Below, in pieces: positions 1 to 7,461 of a stretch of 11,989 nt of DNA (position 1 is its first letter; each line of letters begins with the position of its first letter). The notes under the pieces were generated by a model. The model saw nothing but the letters and a program-made list of their open reading frames with translations, did no database searches and was not told the DNA's origin. Made by a program: the position numbers and the translations under genes. Origin of the DNA: an uncultured Megasphaera sp. (GTDB taxonomy: Bacteria; Bacillota; Negativicutes; Veillonellales; Megasphaeraceae); the NCBI GenBank assembly GCA_900548635.1, contig URLP01000047.1:1-11989 (forward strand), written 5' to 3'.

Positions 1-158
1 TTGACGTTGCGGTCCGCCACGAGGACGACGTTGCCGCCCTGGCCGCCGTCGCCGCCGTTCGGTCCGCCTTTGGGGACGAACTTTTCATGACGGAAGCTGC
101 TCATGCCGTCGCCGCCCTTGCCGGACTGTACAAAAATTCTTGCTCTGTCTATAAACAT
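1..158 (-). CDS. obgE: GTPase Obg, N-terminal fragment (cut by window edge)
   Basis: Obg is an essential ribosome-associated GTPase that takes part in 50S subunit maturation and the stringent response. Only the first 52 codons are in the window; the gene continues beyond the left edge. The translation starts MFIDRARIFVQSGKGGDG and goes on with the glycine-rich repeats (FVPKGGPNGGDGGQGGNV) of the Obg fold, which are diagnostic. The GTPase domain is not visible. The ATG at 158 follows a clear Shine-Dalgarno sequence, GAGGTGA at 162-168. It is the last gene of the co-directional block, separated from the S41 protease gene by 135 bases that hold a terminator-like hairpin and a possible promoter, so it may be expressed as a separate unit. 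Confidence 0.93.
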   Translation of the reverse strand, partial: MFIDRARIFVQSGKGGDGMSSFRHEKFVPKGGPNGGDGGQGGNVVLVADRNV

Positions 159-172
159 GTTTCACCTCATAT

Positions 173-233
173 AAAAAACACAGGATACAGAAAGAGACAC
201 AGCATACATATACCATGTCTCCTGTCTATCTGT
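173..233 (-). terminator. Probable intrinsic terminator between the S41 protease gene and obgE
   Basis: Read on the minus strand, 213-221 and 194-202 form a 9-bp stem with two G-T wobbles and a 10-base loop (203-212). It is extended, after a 3-base bulge (191-193), by CTGT/ACAG pairing (222-225 with 187-190), and more loosely by 230-233 with 180-183. A run of six T (178-173) follows one base later. There is no T run on the other side, so it would work only for leftward transcription. It ends just before the obgE ribosome-binding site, which is unusual and may mean attenuation rather than simple termination. The structure is imperfect and was folded by eye. Confidence 0.5.
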
Positions 234-236
234 CCA
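207..236 (-). promoter_or_regulatory. Possible promoter for obgE with extended -10
   Basis: On the minus strand TGGACA (236-231, five of six matches to the -35 consensus) lies 18 bases upstream of TATATG (212-207), which has a TGG immediately before it (215-213), as in extended -10 promoters. The start of transcription would be near 200, about 40 bases before the obgE start codon. The -10 hexamer matches only four of six positions. The element lies inside the 5' arm and loop of the terminator-like hairpin. Confidence 0.35.
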
Positions 237-293
237 CCAATATCGAATTAACGTTACTCTAAAATTTTAAAGCATCTTGGCCCATCTGTAAAG

Positions 294-1454
294 TCATTTC
301 TGGGAAATAATTTCCAGGGCCTTTTCAAACTGCGTATCTGTCTGGTCCGACGGGCTGAGGGGCACGACGACATCCGGTTCGATGCCGACGCCGTCGATTT
401 CGCGGCCGTTCGTCGTCCTGTATTTGGCCACCGTCACTTTGACGGCCGACTGCTGGTCCACCGGGAAGACGCCCTGGACCGTGCCCTTGCCGTAGGTCTT
501 GACGCCGACGATGGGACCGAGCTTCATGTCCTGGACGGCACCGGCGACGATTTCCGAGGCGCTGGCAGAATTTTCATTGACCAAAACGACGATGGGAATC
601 GGGTCGTCCGTGCCCTGGGCCGTGTAGTTGTCCTCCTTGCCGTCCTGTTCCGTATAGGAAACGATGGTGCTGTTCGGCGGTACGAAATTGCTGGCCACGC
701 CCACGGCCTGTTCGACGATGCCGCCCGGGTTGTCGCGCAAATCGAGGATGAGCTTGGTCATGCCCTGTTCGCGGAGTTCGTTGAATTTCTTCGTGAAATC
801 ATCGGCCGTACCGTCACTGAAGACGGCGACGCGGATGTAGCCGACGCCGTCCGCGCCGTCGACCATCTTACCGGCGACCGTCGGGATGTGAATCTGGCGG
901 CGTGCCACAGTCACGCTCTGTTCGGCACCGTCGCGGCGGATGACGAGGTCGACGCTCGTATCGACAGGACCGCGGATGCTCTTCGATACATCTTCGAGCT
1001 GCATGCCCTGCGTCGGCGTACCGTTGATGGAAACGAGGATATCGCCGCGTTGCAGGCCCGCTTCTTCAGCCGGGCTGCCTTCCATGACGCCGGCGATGAG
1101 GATGCCGTCATCGGTCGAAGCGATATAGACGCCGATACCGGCATAGGAGCCGCTCATCTGGGCCGAGAAATCTTTGTACAAGTCACCGCCGAGATAGAGC
1201 GAATGCTTGTCGCCGAGGGTACTGACCATGCCCTTCAGGGCGCCGTCAAAAATGGCATTCTTATCGACATTCTCTGCATAGTGGCTTTCAATGATTTCCA
1301 AGGTCCGGAAAAATTCAAACATCGACGACGGCCGGCCCGTATAGTACCAGAAAAGGCCGACCATGGCGACAATCATAATGATCATGCCGCTGCAGACATA
1401 GCCCAGCGGCCGGCGGATCCGTTCCCAGGTCTCGCGTAAACTATTTTTTCCCAT
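294..1454 (-). CDS. S41 family C-terminal processing peptidase (CtpA/CtpB type) with PDZ domain
   Basis: A 386-residue membrane-anchored serine protease that acts outside the cytoplasm on the C-termini of envelope proteins. A positively charged N-terminus is followed by one membrane segment (about residues 18-38). The PDZ domain spans roughly 95-185 (SYAGIGVYI, GSPAEEAGLQRGDIL). The S41 core follows, with the LILDLRDNPGG motif at 235-245, the SASASE motif at 296-301 and YGKGTVQ at 321-327. The Ser298/Lys323 pair has the same 25-residue spacing as the Ser-Lys dyad of E. coli Tsp/Prc, so the enzyme should be active. Length is normal for the short CtpA/CtpB group. The ATG at 1454 has a purine-rich GAGAGGGG about 10 bases upstream. 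It sits 84 bases downstream of the M23 peptidase gene. In other bacteria S41 proteases degrade peptidoglycan hydrolases, so that neighbour is a plausible substrate (inference). The name ctpA would fit, but the physiological type cannot be told from sequence. Confidence 0.9.
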   Translation of the reverse strand: MGKNSLRETWERIRRPLGYVCSGMIIMIVAMVGLFWYYTGRPSSMFEFFRTLEIIESHYAENVDKNAIFDGALKGMVSTLGDKHSLYLGGDLYKDFSAQMSGSYAGIGVYIASTDDGILIAGVMEGSPAEEAGLQRGDILVSINGTPTQGMQLEDVSKSIRGPVDTSVDLVIRRDGAEQSVTVARRQIHIPTVAGKMVDGADGVGYIRVAVFSDGTADDFTKKFNELREQGMTKLILDLRDNPGGIVEQAVGVASNFVPPNSTIVSYTEQDGKEDNYTAQGTDDPIPIVVLVNENSASASEIVAGAVQDMKLGPIVGVKTYGKGTVQGVFPVDQQSAVKVTVAKYRTTNGREIDGVGIEPDVVVPLSPSDQTDTQFEKALEIISQK

Positions 1455-1478
1455 GATTGAAATTCCCCTCTCGGATTT

Positions 1479-1528
1479 GTCGTTCGTCGTAGGTCGTTCA
1501 TCGATTGGAGCCTTCGCTGCCCTTCGCT
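1479..1528. repeat. Two short direct repeats in the M23-S41 intergenic gap
   Basis: The 84-base gap between the two genes contains GTCGTTC twice (1479-1485 and 1493-1499) and CCTTCGCT twice (1511-1518 and 1521-1528). No terminator or convincing promoter is visible here, so transcription probably reads through. The repeats may be chance in a low-complexity spacer. Confidence 0.3.
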
Positions 1529-1538
1529 AATCCCTCAC

Positions 1539-2699
1539 CTACAGATACCCGTTCGGGTCGACGGGTTCGCCGCTGCTTCTCACTTCGAAATGGACGTGGG
1601 GGCCCGTGGAGTTGCCCGTCGAGCCGGCGTAGGCGATGACCTGGCCTTGTGATACCTGCTGGCCTGCCGAGACGGCCAGTTCCTGATTGTGGCCGTAGAG
1701 CGTCGAAAGACCATTGCCGTGGTCGATGATCACGGAATAGCCGTAGCCGCTGATCCAGGCCGCTTCGACGACCGTGCCGCCGGCCGCGGCCTGGACGGGC
1801 ATGCCGTAATCGACGCCGATGTCGATGCCGCTGTGGTAGATGGTCGTGCCGAAAATCGGATGCGTCCGGTAGCCGTAAGGCGAGGTGACGACGCCATTGA
1901 CGGGCCAGATCATGCCCCCGCTGCCAGCTGCGGCAGCCGGGTAGCTGTCAGGCTCCCCTGCGTCCCCACCAGAGGCTGCTGCCGGGGCACTTTCCCGCTG
2001 GCGCAGCATGTCGGCGATGGCCTGGGACGCCTGCTGATATTCTTCATAGGCCTTCTCGGCCGTGGCCTTATCATACTGGGCCTGATAGAGAAGGGCTTCA
2101 TTTTCTTTCTTATGCGCTGCGATTTCGTCGCGCTTGGCCGCCGCTTCTTCCTTGAGGGCCGCCTGACGGCTGCGCTGAGCTTCCAGTTCAGCCTGGGCCG
2201 CGCGGATGGCATCCCGTTCGGAACGGATATCCGCAAGGAGCTGGATGTCCGAGGCGAGGATGCGCCGCAGCAGTTCCAGACGGTTCGAAAAGTCGCTGAA
2301 GTCCCGGGCGCCGAGGACGACGTCGAGGTAATTCAGCTGGCCGTGCATGTAGATATCGCGGATGCGCCTTTGAAAAACGGCTTCCCGCTTTTCCAGGCGG
2401 GCCTGACTCTTTTCCAGCTCGTCCTGAGCCGCAGCGATTTTCCCTTCCGTTGCCGTCAGGTCTTCGCTCACGGCCTTGTATTCACCCTCGGCATTTTCGA
2501 GGTTCTTCTGGATGTCATAGAGTTTATCGTTGACGCTGCCGATGACGGCCTCGGCCTGGGCTTTCTTCTCGCTCTGCTCGCTCATGCGGCTCTGGACGTC
2601 GGCAAGCTGGTCCTGCAGGTCGCCGTCGTCGGCAAAGGAAGCCGCGCCCGGCGTCAAAAGGGCCGCCGCGAGGCAGAGGAGGATGTATTTTCTCAGCAT
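1539..2699 (-). CDS. EnvC-like murein hydrolase activator / M23 (LytM) endopeptidase with coiled coil
   Basis: A 386-residue exported peptidoglycan hydrolase, probably the effector of the FtsEX complex encoded just upstream. A signal peptide (residues 1-23, ending SFA before DDGD) is followed by a long charged coiled coil (about 26-235), an Ala/Gly/Pro linker (about 237-262), and a C-terminal LytM domain (about 263-386). All zinc ligands of an active M23 enzyme are present: His289 and Asp293 in HSGID, and His368 and His370 in HVHFE; His337 in YGHN is also conserved. This differs from E. coli EnvC, whose LytM domain has lost these residues and only activates amidases; here direct cleavage of cross-links is expected. 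The layout (coiled coil for FtsX binding, then hydrolase) matches FtsEX partners in several phyla. The ATG at 2699 is one base after the ftsX stop codon, with AAGGTG four bases upstream, so the two are coupled. Confidence 0.9.
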   Translation of the reverse strand: MLRKYILLCLAAALLTPGAASFADDGDLQDQLADVQSRMSEQSEKKAQAEAVIGSVNDKLYDIQKNLENAEGEYKAVSEDLTATEGKIAAAQDELEKSQARLEKREAVFQRRIRDIYMHGQLNYLDVVLGARDFSDFSNRLELLRRILASDIQLLADIRSERDAIRAAQAELEAQRSRQAALKEEAAAKRDEIAAHKKENEALLYQAQYDKATAEKAYEEYQQASQAIADMLRQRESAPAAASGGDAGEPDSYPAAAAGSGGMIWPVNGVVTSPYGYRTHPIFGTTIYHSGIDIGVDYGMPVQAAAGGTVVEAAWISGYGYSVIIDHGNGLSTLYGHNQELAVSAGQQVSQGQVIAYAGSTGNSTGPHVHFEVRSSGEPVDPNGYL

Positions 2700-2700
2700 A

Positions 2701-3588
2701 TTACACCTTCATATAGCGTTTCAGGGAAATCGTACTGCCCAGGGCGCCGATGGCCATACTGATCAGCAAAAGGAGTACCGCCGTGCGGTACAGAAAGGGG
2801 TCGGCGCTGACCAGGGGCAGGAAAGCCAGGCTCTCGTGGATGGCCGTCACGGCAAAATCGTAGAACTGCCACAGGGCCAGGTCAGCGATAAGGCCGCCGA
2901 TGAAGCCCAAAAAGAGGCCTTCCAAAAGAAAAGGCCAGCGGATGAACCAGTTCGTCGCGCCGACGTATTTCATGATGGCGATTTCCCTGCGCCGCGCAAA
3001 GACCGTAAGGCGGATGGTGTTGGAAATGATGAAGAGCATGGCCAAGGTCAGGAAGATGATCAGGGCGATGCCGCCCCAGCGGATGACGCGCGTGATCTGG
3101 AAGAGCTGCTCGATGATTTCCTGACCGTAATGGGTCCCTTCGACTTCCGGATAGTCCGCGATGATATCTGCCGTGCGGCGCACAGCGGCCGGTTCCGTGA
3201 AGGTCACTTCATAGGAACTGGGCAGAGGATTCTTGCCGTCCAGGGCGTCGAGGATGCCCGGCTGGTCCTTCATGCGTTCCTTCATGATTTCCATGGCCTG
3301 GTCCTTATCGGTAAAGGAAATGGATTTCACGTCATCCAGGGCCTGCAGGCGGCGTCCCACGCTGTCGATGTCTTCCTGGGTCACATCGTCTTTCAGATAG
3401 ACCGTGATTTCCACCTGGCTTTCCAGATTTTCAGCGAAATAGTCCAGGTTGGCCACGAGGCTGAAGAAGAGGCCCAAAATAAAGAGCGACAAGGCGACGG
3501 TGGCGATGGAAGCAAGGGACATGAAGCGGTTGCGCCAGAAGGACTGGACCGCTTCGGAGACGTAGTAGCGCATGGTCCTAAGTTTCAT
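2701..3588 (-). CDS. ftsX: Cell division ABC transporter-like permease FtsX
   Basis: FtsX is the membrane subunit of FtsEX, which uses ATP hydrolysis by FtsE to switch on extracellular peptidoglycan hydrolases at the division site. The 295-residue protein has four membrane segments (about 24-47, 171-195, 220-245 and 268-288) and one large extracytoplasmic loop (about 48-168) between the first two, the usual FtsX layout. The loop contains the typical ITVYLKDDVT stretch. The ATG at 3588 is chosen because GAGAGGGGG (3597-3605) lies 8 bases upstream and the product then starts MKLRTMRYYV like other FtsX proteins. A GTG at 3615 in the same frame would add nine residues and has no comparable site. 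The gene overlaps the end of ftsE by 11 bases, as expected for subunits made together. Confidence 0.95.
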   Translation of the reverse strand: MKLRTMRYYVSEAVQSFWRNRFMSLASIATVALSLFILGLFFSLVANLDYFAENLESQVEITVYLKDDVTQEDIDSVGRRLQALDDVKSISFTDKDQAMEIMKERMKDQPGILDALDGKNPLPSSYEVTFTEPAAVRRTADIIADYPEVEGTHYGQEIIEQLFQITRVIRWGGIALIIFLTLAMLFIISNTIRLTVFARRREIAIMKYVGATNWFIRWPFLLEGLFLGFIGGLIADLALWQFYDFAVTAIHESLAFLPLVSADPFLYRTAVLLLLISMAIGALGSTISLKRYMKV

Positions 3589-4264
3589 CGTCGTAGCCCC
3601 CTCTCTGTTCGTCACGGACGACTTTGCCGCCGTCGATTTCGATGACCCGCTTGTTCATCATGTCGACGAGGGTCTTATCGTGCGTGACCATGAGGACCGT
3701 CGTGCCCATGTGGTTGATCTTGCGGAAAACGTCCATGATCTCCTGCGACGTCTCCGGGTCGAGGTTGCCCGTCGGTTCGTCGGCGATGAGCAGGAGCGGC
3801 CGGTTGACGATGGCCCGGGCGATAGCGACGCGCTGTTGTTCGCCGCCGGAAAGGTTCTTCGGCAGGGCATCGGCCTTACCAACGAGGCCGACGAGGTCCA
3901 GGACCTCGCGGACGCGGCTGCGGATGAGGCGCCGCGGCGCTTCGATGACTTCCATGGCAAAGGCCACGTTCTCTTCGGCCGTCTTGTTGGGCAGGAGACG
4001 GAAATCCTGAAAGACGATGCCCATCTTGCGGCGCAGGTAGGGCACGCGCTTTTTCGAAAGCTTGTTGACTTCCACGCCGTTGACGAAGACCGAGCCCCGC
4101 GTCGGCAGCTCTTCATGGGAGAGGAGCTTGATGAGCGTCGACTTGCCGGCACCGCTGGCGCCGACGACAAAGACGAATTCGCCCTTGCCGATGTGCAGTG
4201 AGACATGGTCCAGGGCCCGCGAGCCGTTCTCATAGATTTTCGTGACGTTCTTCAGTTCGATCAT
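3578..4264 (-). CDS. ftsE: Cell division ATP-binding protein FtsE
   Basis: The cytoplasmic ATPase of the FtsEX complex. The 228-residue product has a complete ABC nucleotide-binding domain: Walker A GASGAGKST at 35-43, Q-loop Gln86, signature LSGGEQ at 138-143, Walker B LLLIADEP at 157-164 with Glu163 as the catalytic base, D-loop NLDP at 167-170, and the switch His195. Length and the opening MIELKNVTKIYENG are typical for FtsE, and ftsX follows directly, which excludes a generic transporter ATPase. The ATG at 4264 overlaps the csaB stop codon as ATGA and is preceded by GGAGG (4270-4274) with 5 bases of spacing, so it is translationally coupled to csaB. Confidence 0.96.
   Translation of the reverse strand: MIELKNVTKIYENGSRALDHVSLHIGKGEFVFVVGASGAGKSTLIKLLSHEELPTRGSVFVNGVEVNKLSKKRVPYLRRKMGIVFQDFRLLPNKTAEENVAFAMEVIEAPRRLIRSRVREVLDLVGLVGKADALPKNLSGGEQQRVAIARAIVNRPLLLIADEPTGNLDPETSQEIMDVFRKINHMGTTVLMVTHDKTLVDMMNKRVIEIDGGKVVRDEQRGGYDDET
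3597..3605 (-). promoter_or_regulatory. Ribosome-binding site deciding the ftsX start
   Basis: GAGAGGGGG on the minus strand, inside the 3' end of ftsE, lies 8 bases before the ATG at 3588. It supports that start over the GTG at 3615. Confidence 0.6.
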
Positions 4265-5394
4265 GAATTCCTCCGGTGTTCTTCCAGACGTTTGCGCACG
4301 CCCTTCCTCCCTTCGAGGACGCGCAGGGCCAGGTAGGCGTTGCGCAGGGATTGGCGGCGCAGGTGGTTGAGGCGGGCCTTCACTTCCGGTGCCAGGCGAC
4401 CGAGAGCGAGCTTCTGCGAAACGTCGCTGACGATAGCCTCAGCCGTGACGCTGTCCGTCGTGCCGCAGACTTTGTCGCCGATGAGGTCGATGAAGCTGTC
4501 GATCTTCGGGTCATAGGAAATGGCCGTGGCCGGCACCTGCATGATAGCCGAAAAAATGAGGGCGTGCAGGCGGTTGGCGATGACCGCGTCCATGCAGCCC
4601 ATGAGGGACATGAATTCCACCGTCGTGTAGTGGCCGTCGAGGACGACGGCCTTGGTCTTCATCAGGGCGGCGATGTCGCGGCCGGCGTCGACGTCGGCAG
4701 GATACTGCATGGGGATGAAGATGACGTGTACGTCTTCCTCTTCCTGGAGGCGGTCGGCAGCGGCGGCAATGGCTTCTTTATAGGCCCGATGGCCCTGCCA
4801 GTTGCGCACGGCGATGCCCAGACGGCGGCGGATGCCCGTAATGCCGTATTTCTTCAAAATATAAAGGCCGATGTTCTTATCCACGGGATGCATGGAAAGG
4901 ACGGCATCAGCCGTCACGTGGACCGGCGGCCTGGTCACGCCCATAGCCGTGAGCTCTGCCTTGGAGTCGGCATCGCGCACGCCGATGACGGCCACGCGCT
5001 GCAGGACATCGCGCACGGCCCGGCGGGCTTTGGCGCCGCGCACGGGACCGATGCCCTGGGCATAGAGCATGACGGGCTTCTTGAAGAAGAGGGCGATACG
5101 CATGATCAGCAGGTAGTAATAGAGGCTGCGCTCGCTGGTCACGTCCTGCAAAAGGCTGCCGCCGCCGCTTATAAGAATATCACAGCGGCGAATAGCCGCT
5201 GCGATAGCAAAGAAATTCAGGCGGTGCACAGCCTGGACATTATGATTTTCCCGGGTCATGCGGCAGTTGCCGGTGATGACCGTAATCGAAACATCGGGGA
5301 TGATATCTTTCAATGAGCCGACGATAGCCGCCAGCATGGCTTCGTCGCCGGCGTTGGCAAAGCCGTAGTAGCCGGAAATGACGACTCTAGTCAC
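4261..5394 (-). CDS. csaB: CsaB-like polysaccharide pyruvyltransferase
   Basis: CsaB adds a pyruvyl ketal, from phosphoenolpyruvate, to a sugar of the secondary cell-wall polymer, making the ligand that SLH-domain surface proteins bind. The 377-residue product has the family marks: N-terminal SGYYGFANAGDEAML (7-21), SGGGSLLQD (76-84), AQGIGP (112-117), and C-terminal NRLHALIFS (274-282) followed by YDPKIDSF. No signal peptide or membrane segment is evident, so it should act in the cytoplasm. The start is placed at the GTG at 5394 because AGGTGG (5401-5406) lies 6 bases upstream and the product then begins at the family's first beta strand. Starting further upstream at 5451 would add 19 residues unlike the family. 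It overlaps the DUF5693 gene by 8 bases and ftsE by 4. General PF04230 pyruvyltransferases act on other glycans too, so the acceptor here is unproven. Confidence 0.85.
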   Translation of the reverse strand: MTRVVISGYYGFANAGDEAMLAAIVGSLKDIIPDVSITVITGNCRMTRENHNVQAVHRLNFFAIAAAIRRCDILISGGGSLLQDVTSERSLYYYLLIMRIALFFKKPVMLYAQGIGPVRGAKARRAVRDVLQRVAVIGVRDADSKAELTAMGVTRPPVHVTADAVLSMHPVDKNIGLYILKKYGITGIRRRLGIAVRNWQGHRAYKEAIAAAADRLQEEEDVHVIFIPMQYPADVDAGRDIAALMKTKAVVLDGHYTTVEFMSLMGCMDAVIANRLHALIFSAIMQVPATAISYDPKIDSFIDLIGDKVCGTTDSVTAEAIVSDVSQKLALGRLAPEVKARLNHLRRQSLRNAYLALRVLEGRKGVRKRLEEHRRNS

Positions 5395-7447
5395 GATGGG
5401 CCACCTGCTTTCCCAGCCACGTCGTGAAATAGCTGACGATGGCGATGACAATAATCAGGATGATGCCAATGATCATGCCCGTCACCCAGCCGTTGATGCC
5501 GCGGATAAAGGACATGAGGAAAGGCGTGCGGATATGGGCGAAGGTTTCGACCATGGAGCCAACGCCGATGGTTGCGGCAATGACCAGGAAGAAATGCAGG
5601 AGCTGCGGCCATTTGCGGTAGAGTGCAGCCACCATGAGATAGAAAGCCGGATGGCCGATGAGGAATTCCTTTTCCCGCGGCCGCGCGTAAAGGGCGGTTT
5701 CCAGGAAGCGGCGCATGGCCACTTCGGCGCCCGGGACGGGGACGCCTGCTGTATGACCGCTGCGGCCGACGAAGATGACGCCGACCAGGGCCAGGACGGC
5801 CAGGATGAGGAGAGTCCCCATCTTAATGGGTATGTTGAGGAAATCCTTGACGAAGACCTTGAAGTCCTCAGGCGAGGTCATGCTCGCTAAGCCAAAGAGC
5901 GGGAAACGGCGCAGATAGCCGATGGCGACGAGGAGCAGCGGCAGGATGAAGGTCAGTTTGACGCCGCGGTAGAAGTCGAATTCCATGAAGAAGCGGATGT
6001 TGCCGAGCATGGCTGCGATATAGAGACCGCCGATCATGGCCACGGCGACGGCAAAGAAGAGGCCGATTGAGCCGTCACGGATGACGCGGCCGTAGCCGAG
6101 CTTCCTGGTGAGCTTCATCTTCTTCCAGTGGTCGAGGGCCAAAAGGATGGCGGCCGTCGGTGCCGCTGTGGCACAGCCGATGGCCCAGACCTGGAGGAAG
6201 AGCGCCCCTTTGGCAACGACGGCGCCGAGGATACCGCAGGCGATGCCGACGAGCATGAGGAGATAGTTCTTACGATCCGACAAGGGGATGATCAGGTTGA
6301 GGACGAAGACGAAGCCGCACGCTGCCGCTGCCGCACAGACAGCCAGGAGAAGGCGGTTCGGATAATACGGCGCCATGATGGATGCCCGGCCCAGGCTATA
6401 ACCCCGGTCCGTCAGTTTCTGCGAGACCAGCTTGATATACGAGAGGTTGGTCTGGGTCAGGTTCATGCCGTGCAGGGGCTTCTTGTAGAGCGGATAGAGA
6501 TTGACGCGGGCATTGCGTTCCAAGTCGCTGATGTAAAAGCGCATGGCTGCTTCTTCAGGCGTAATCTTTTCCAGTTCTTCCTTGGCCATGGCATAGACCC
6601 GGGCCGTACGGTAATGGACGAGGCCGGCCAGGTCGTACATGCCGTCCTGCTGGTTATACTGAAGCTGATTGACCGATTCGATCATATAGAAAGGAATATC
6701 CCTGTCGTTGAGGTGGTCTGCCGTATAGTCGAGCATTTCCTTGCGCTGGGCATTGACCGGCGTATAGCCGAGGACTTCTTTGCCGACGAACATGATGCCC
6801 GAAACGTTCTGGATCTTGTCGGCACGGTCAAAGAAATGAGCGACCTCTTCCTTCGTCGGGTTGCTGTAGTTCGTCGGACGCAGGATGACGTGGAAGCCGT
6901 GGTCCGAAATCGTCTTGGCATCGGCGCTGAGGATGCCCAGGTTGACATCGCCCAGGCCGGGCATGACGCCTTTAAGGCCGGCAATGCGGTACGGACCGTG
7001 GAACATGAGCTTCACCTTATCGTCGCCGAGGCGGGCCCGCAGGTCCGAGACGACTTCATCGAAGTAGAGGTCCTGCTGGTTCTGGGGCTTGCCGACGAGG
7101 TAGTAGTCGAAGGACTTGTCCGTAATCCCGAACTGGGGATAATAGAGGTCGGCGCCGAGCTTCGTGACCAGCGACAGTTCGCCGCGCTGGGTCAGCTTAT
7201 TGAGTGTCGTGTCATAAATGGCGAAACTCGTCACACCGGCATCATGTGCCATCTGCAGGGCCGTATCGAGGTCATAGCCGTCGTTGCGGGCCATGACGAC
7301 GAGGGCGTCGTAGTCCATCGCCTGTTCAATGGTCGTCGATTCATTTTCTACAGCGTTCCGCTGCACGCACATGCCGACGGCACAGACGAGGCCGATGAAG
7401 ACGGCCAGGATCATTGCCAACATGCTGCGTTTATTGATGTTTGTCAT
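5387..7447 (-). CDS. DUF5693 family polytopic membrane protein
   Basis: A 686-residue membrane protein of unknown function. One membrane segment near the N-terminus (about 9-28) is followed by a large domain, presumably extracytoplasmic, of about 330 residues (30-360). Its alternating strand-like stretches (HVILRPTN, GIMFVGKEVLGY, IPFYMIES, MRFYISDL) suggest a TIM-barrel-like fold (inference). The C-terminal half has about eight membrane segments between 366 and 674. A short motif, RPREKEFLIGHPA (589-601), lies between two of them and resembles what I recall as the most conserved part of DUF5693. The ATG at 7447 is preferred because AAGGTGA lies 5 bases upstream; a GTG at 7456 is in frame without a site. 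The gene overlaps csaB by 8 bases. DUF5693 genes are, as far as I know, often next to csaB in Firmicutes, so a role in making, moving or attaching the pyruvylated wall polymer is the best guess. Confidence 0.8.
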   Translation of the reverse strand: MTNINKRSMLAMILAVFIGLVCAVGMCVQRNAVENESTTIEQAMDYDALVVMARNDGYDLDTALQMAHDAGVTSFAIYDTTLNKLTQRGELSLVTKLGADLYYPQFGITDKSFDYYLVGKPQNQQDLYFDEVVSDLRARLGDDKVKLMFHGPYRIAGLKGVMPGLGDVNLGILSADAKTISDHGFHVILRPTNYSNPTKEEVAHFFDRADKIQNVSGIMFVGKEVLGYTPVNAQRKEMLDYTADHLNDRDIPFYMIESVNQLQYNQQDGMYDLAGLVHYRTARVYAMAKEELEKITPEEAAMRFYISDLERNARVNLYPLYKKPLHGMNLTQTNLSYIKLVSQKLTDRGYSLGRASIMAPYYPNRLLLAVCAAAAACGFVFVLNLIIPLSDRKNYLLMLVGIACGILGAVVAKGALFLQVWAIGCATAAPTAAILLALDHWKKMKLTRKLGYGRVIRDGSIGLFFAVAVAMIGGLYIAAMLGNIRFFMEFDFYRGVKLTFILPLLLVAIGYLRRFPLFGLASMTSPEDFKVFVKDFLNIPIKMGTLLILAVLALVGVIFVGRSGHTAGVPVPGAEVAMRRFLETALYARPREKEFLIGHPAFYLMVAALYRKWPQLLHFFLVIAATIGVGSMVETFAHIRTPFLMSFIRGINGWVTGMIIGIILIIVIAIVSYFTTWLGKQVAHRD
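5401..5406 (-). promoter_or_regulatory. Ribosome-binding site deciding the csaB start
   Basis: AGGTGG on the minus strand, inside the 3' end of the DUF5693 gene, lies 6 bases before the GTG at 5394. It argues for this short form of CsaB and for coupled translation with the upstream gene. Confidence 0.65.
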
Positions 7448-7452
7448 TCTCT

Positions 7453-7459
7453 TCACCTT
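7453..7459 (-). promoter_or_regulatory. Ribosome-binding site deciding the DUF5693 start
   Basis: AAGGTGA on the minus strand lies 5 bases before the ATG at 7447. It overlaps the alternative in-frame GTG at 7456, which makes that upstream start unlikely. Confidence 0.65.
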
Positions 7460-7461
7460 AT

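Noticed and set aside
1455..1538. Promoter or terminator in the gap between the M23 and S41 genes
   Set aside because: No hexamer pair with proper spacing and no stem with T run were found; only short direct repeats.
5395..5451. ATG at 5451 as start of csaB, adding 19 residues
   Set aside because: The extra residues are unlike the family and lie wholly inside the upstream gene; the GTG at 5394 has a well-spaced AGGTGG.
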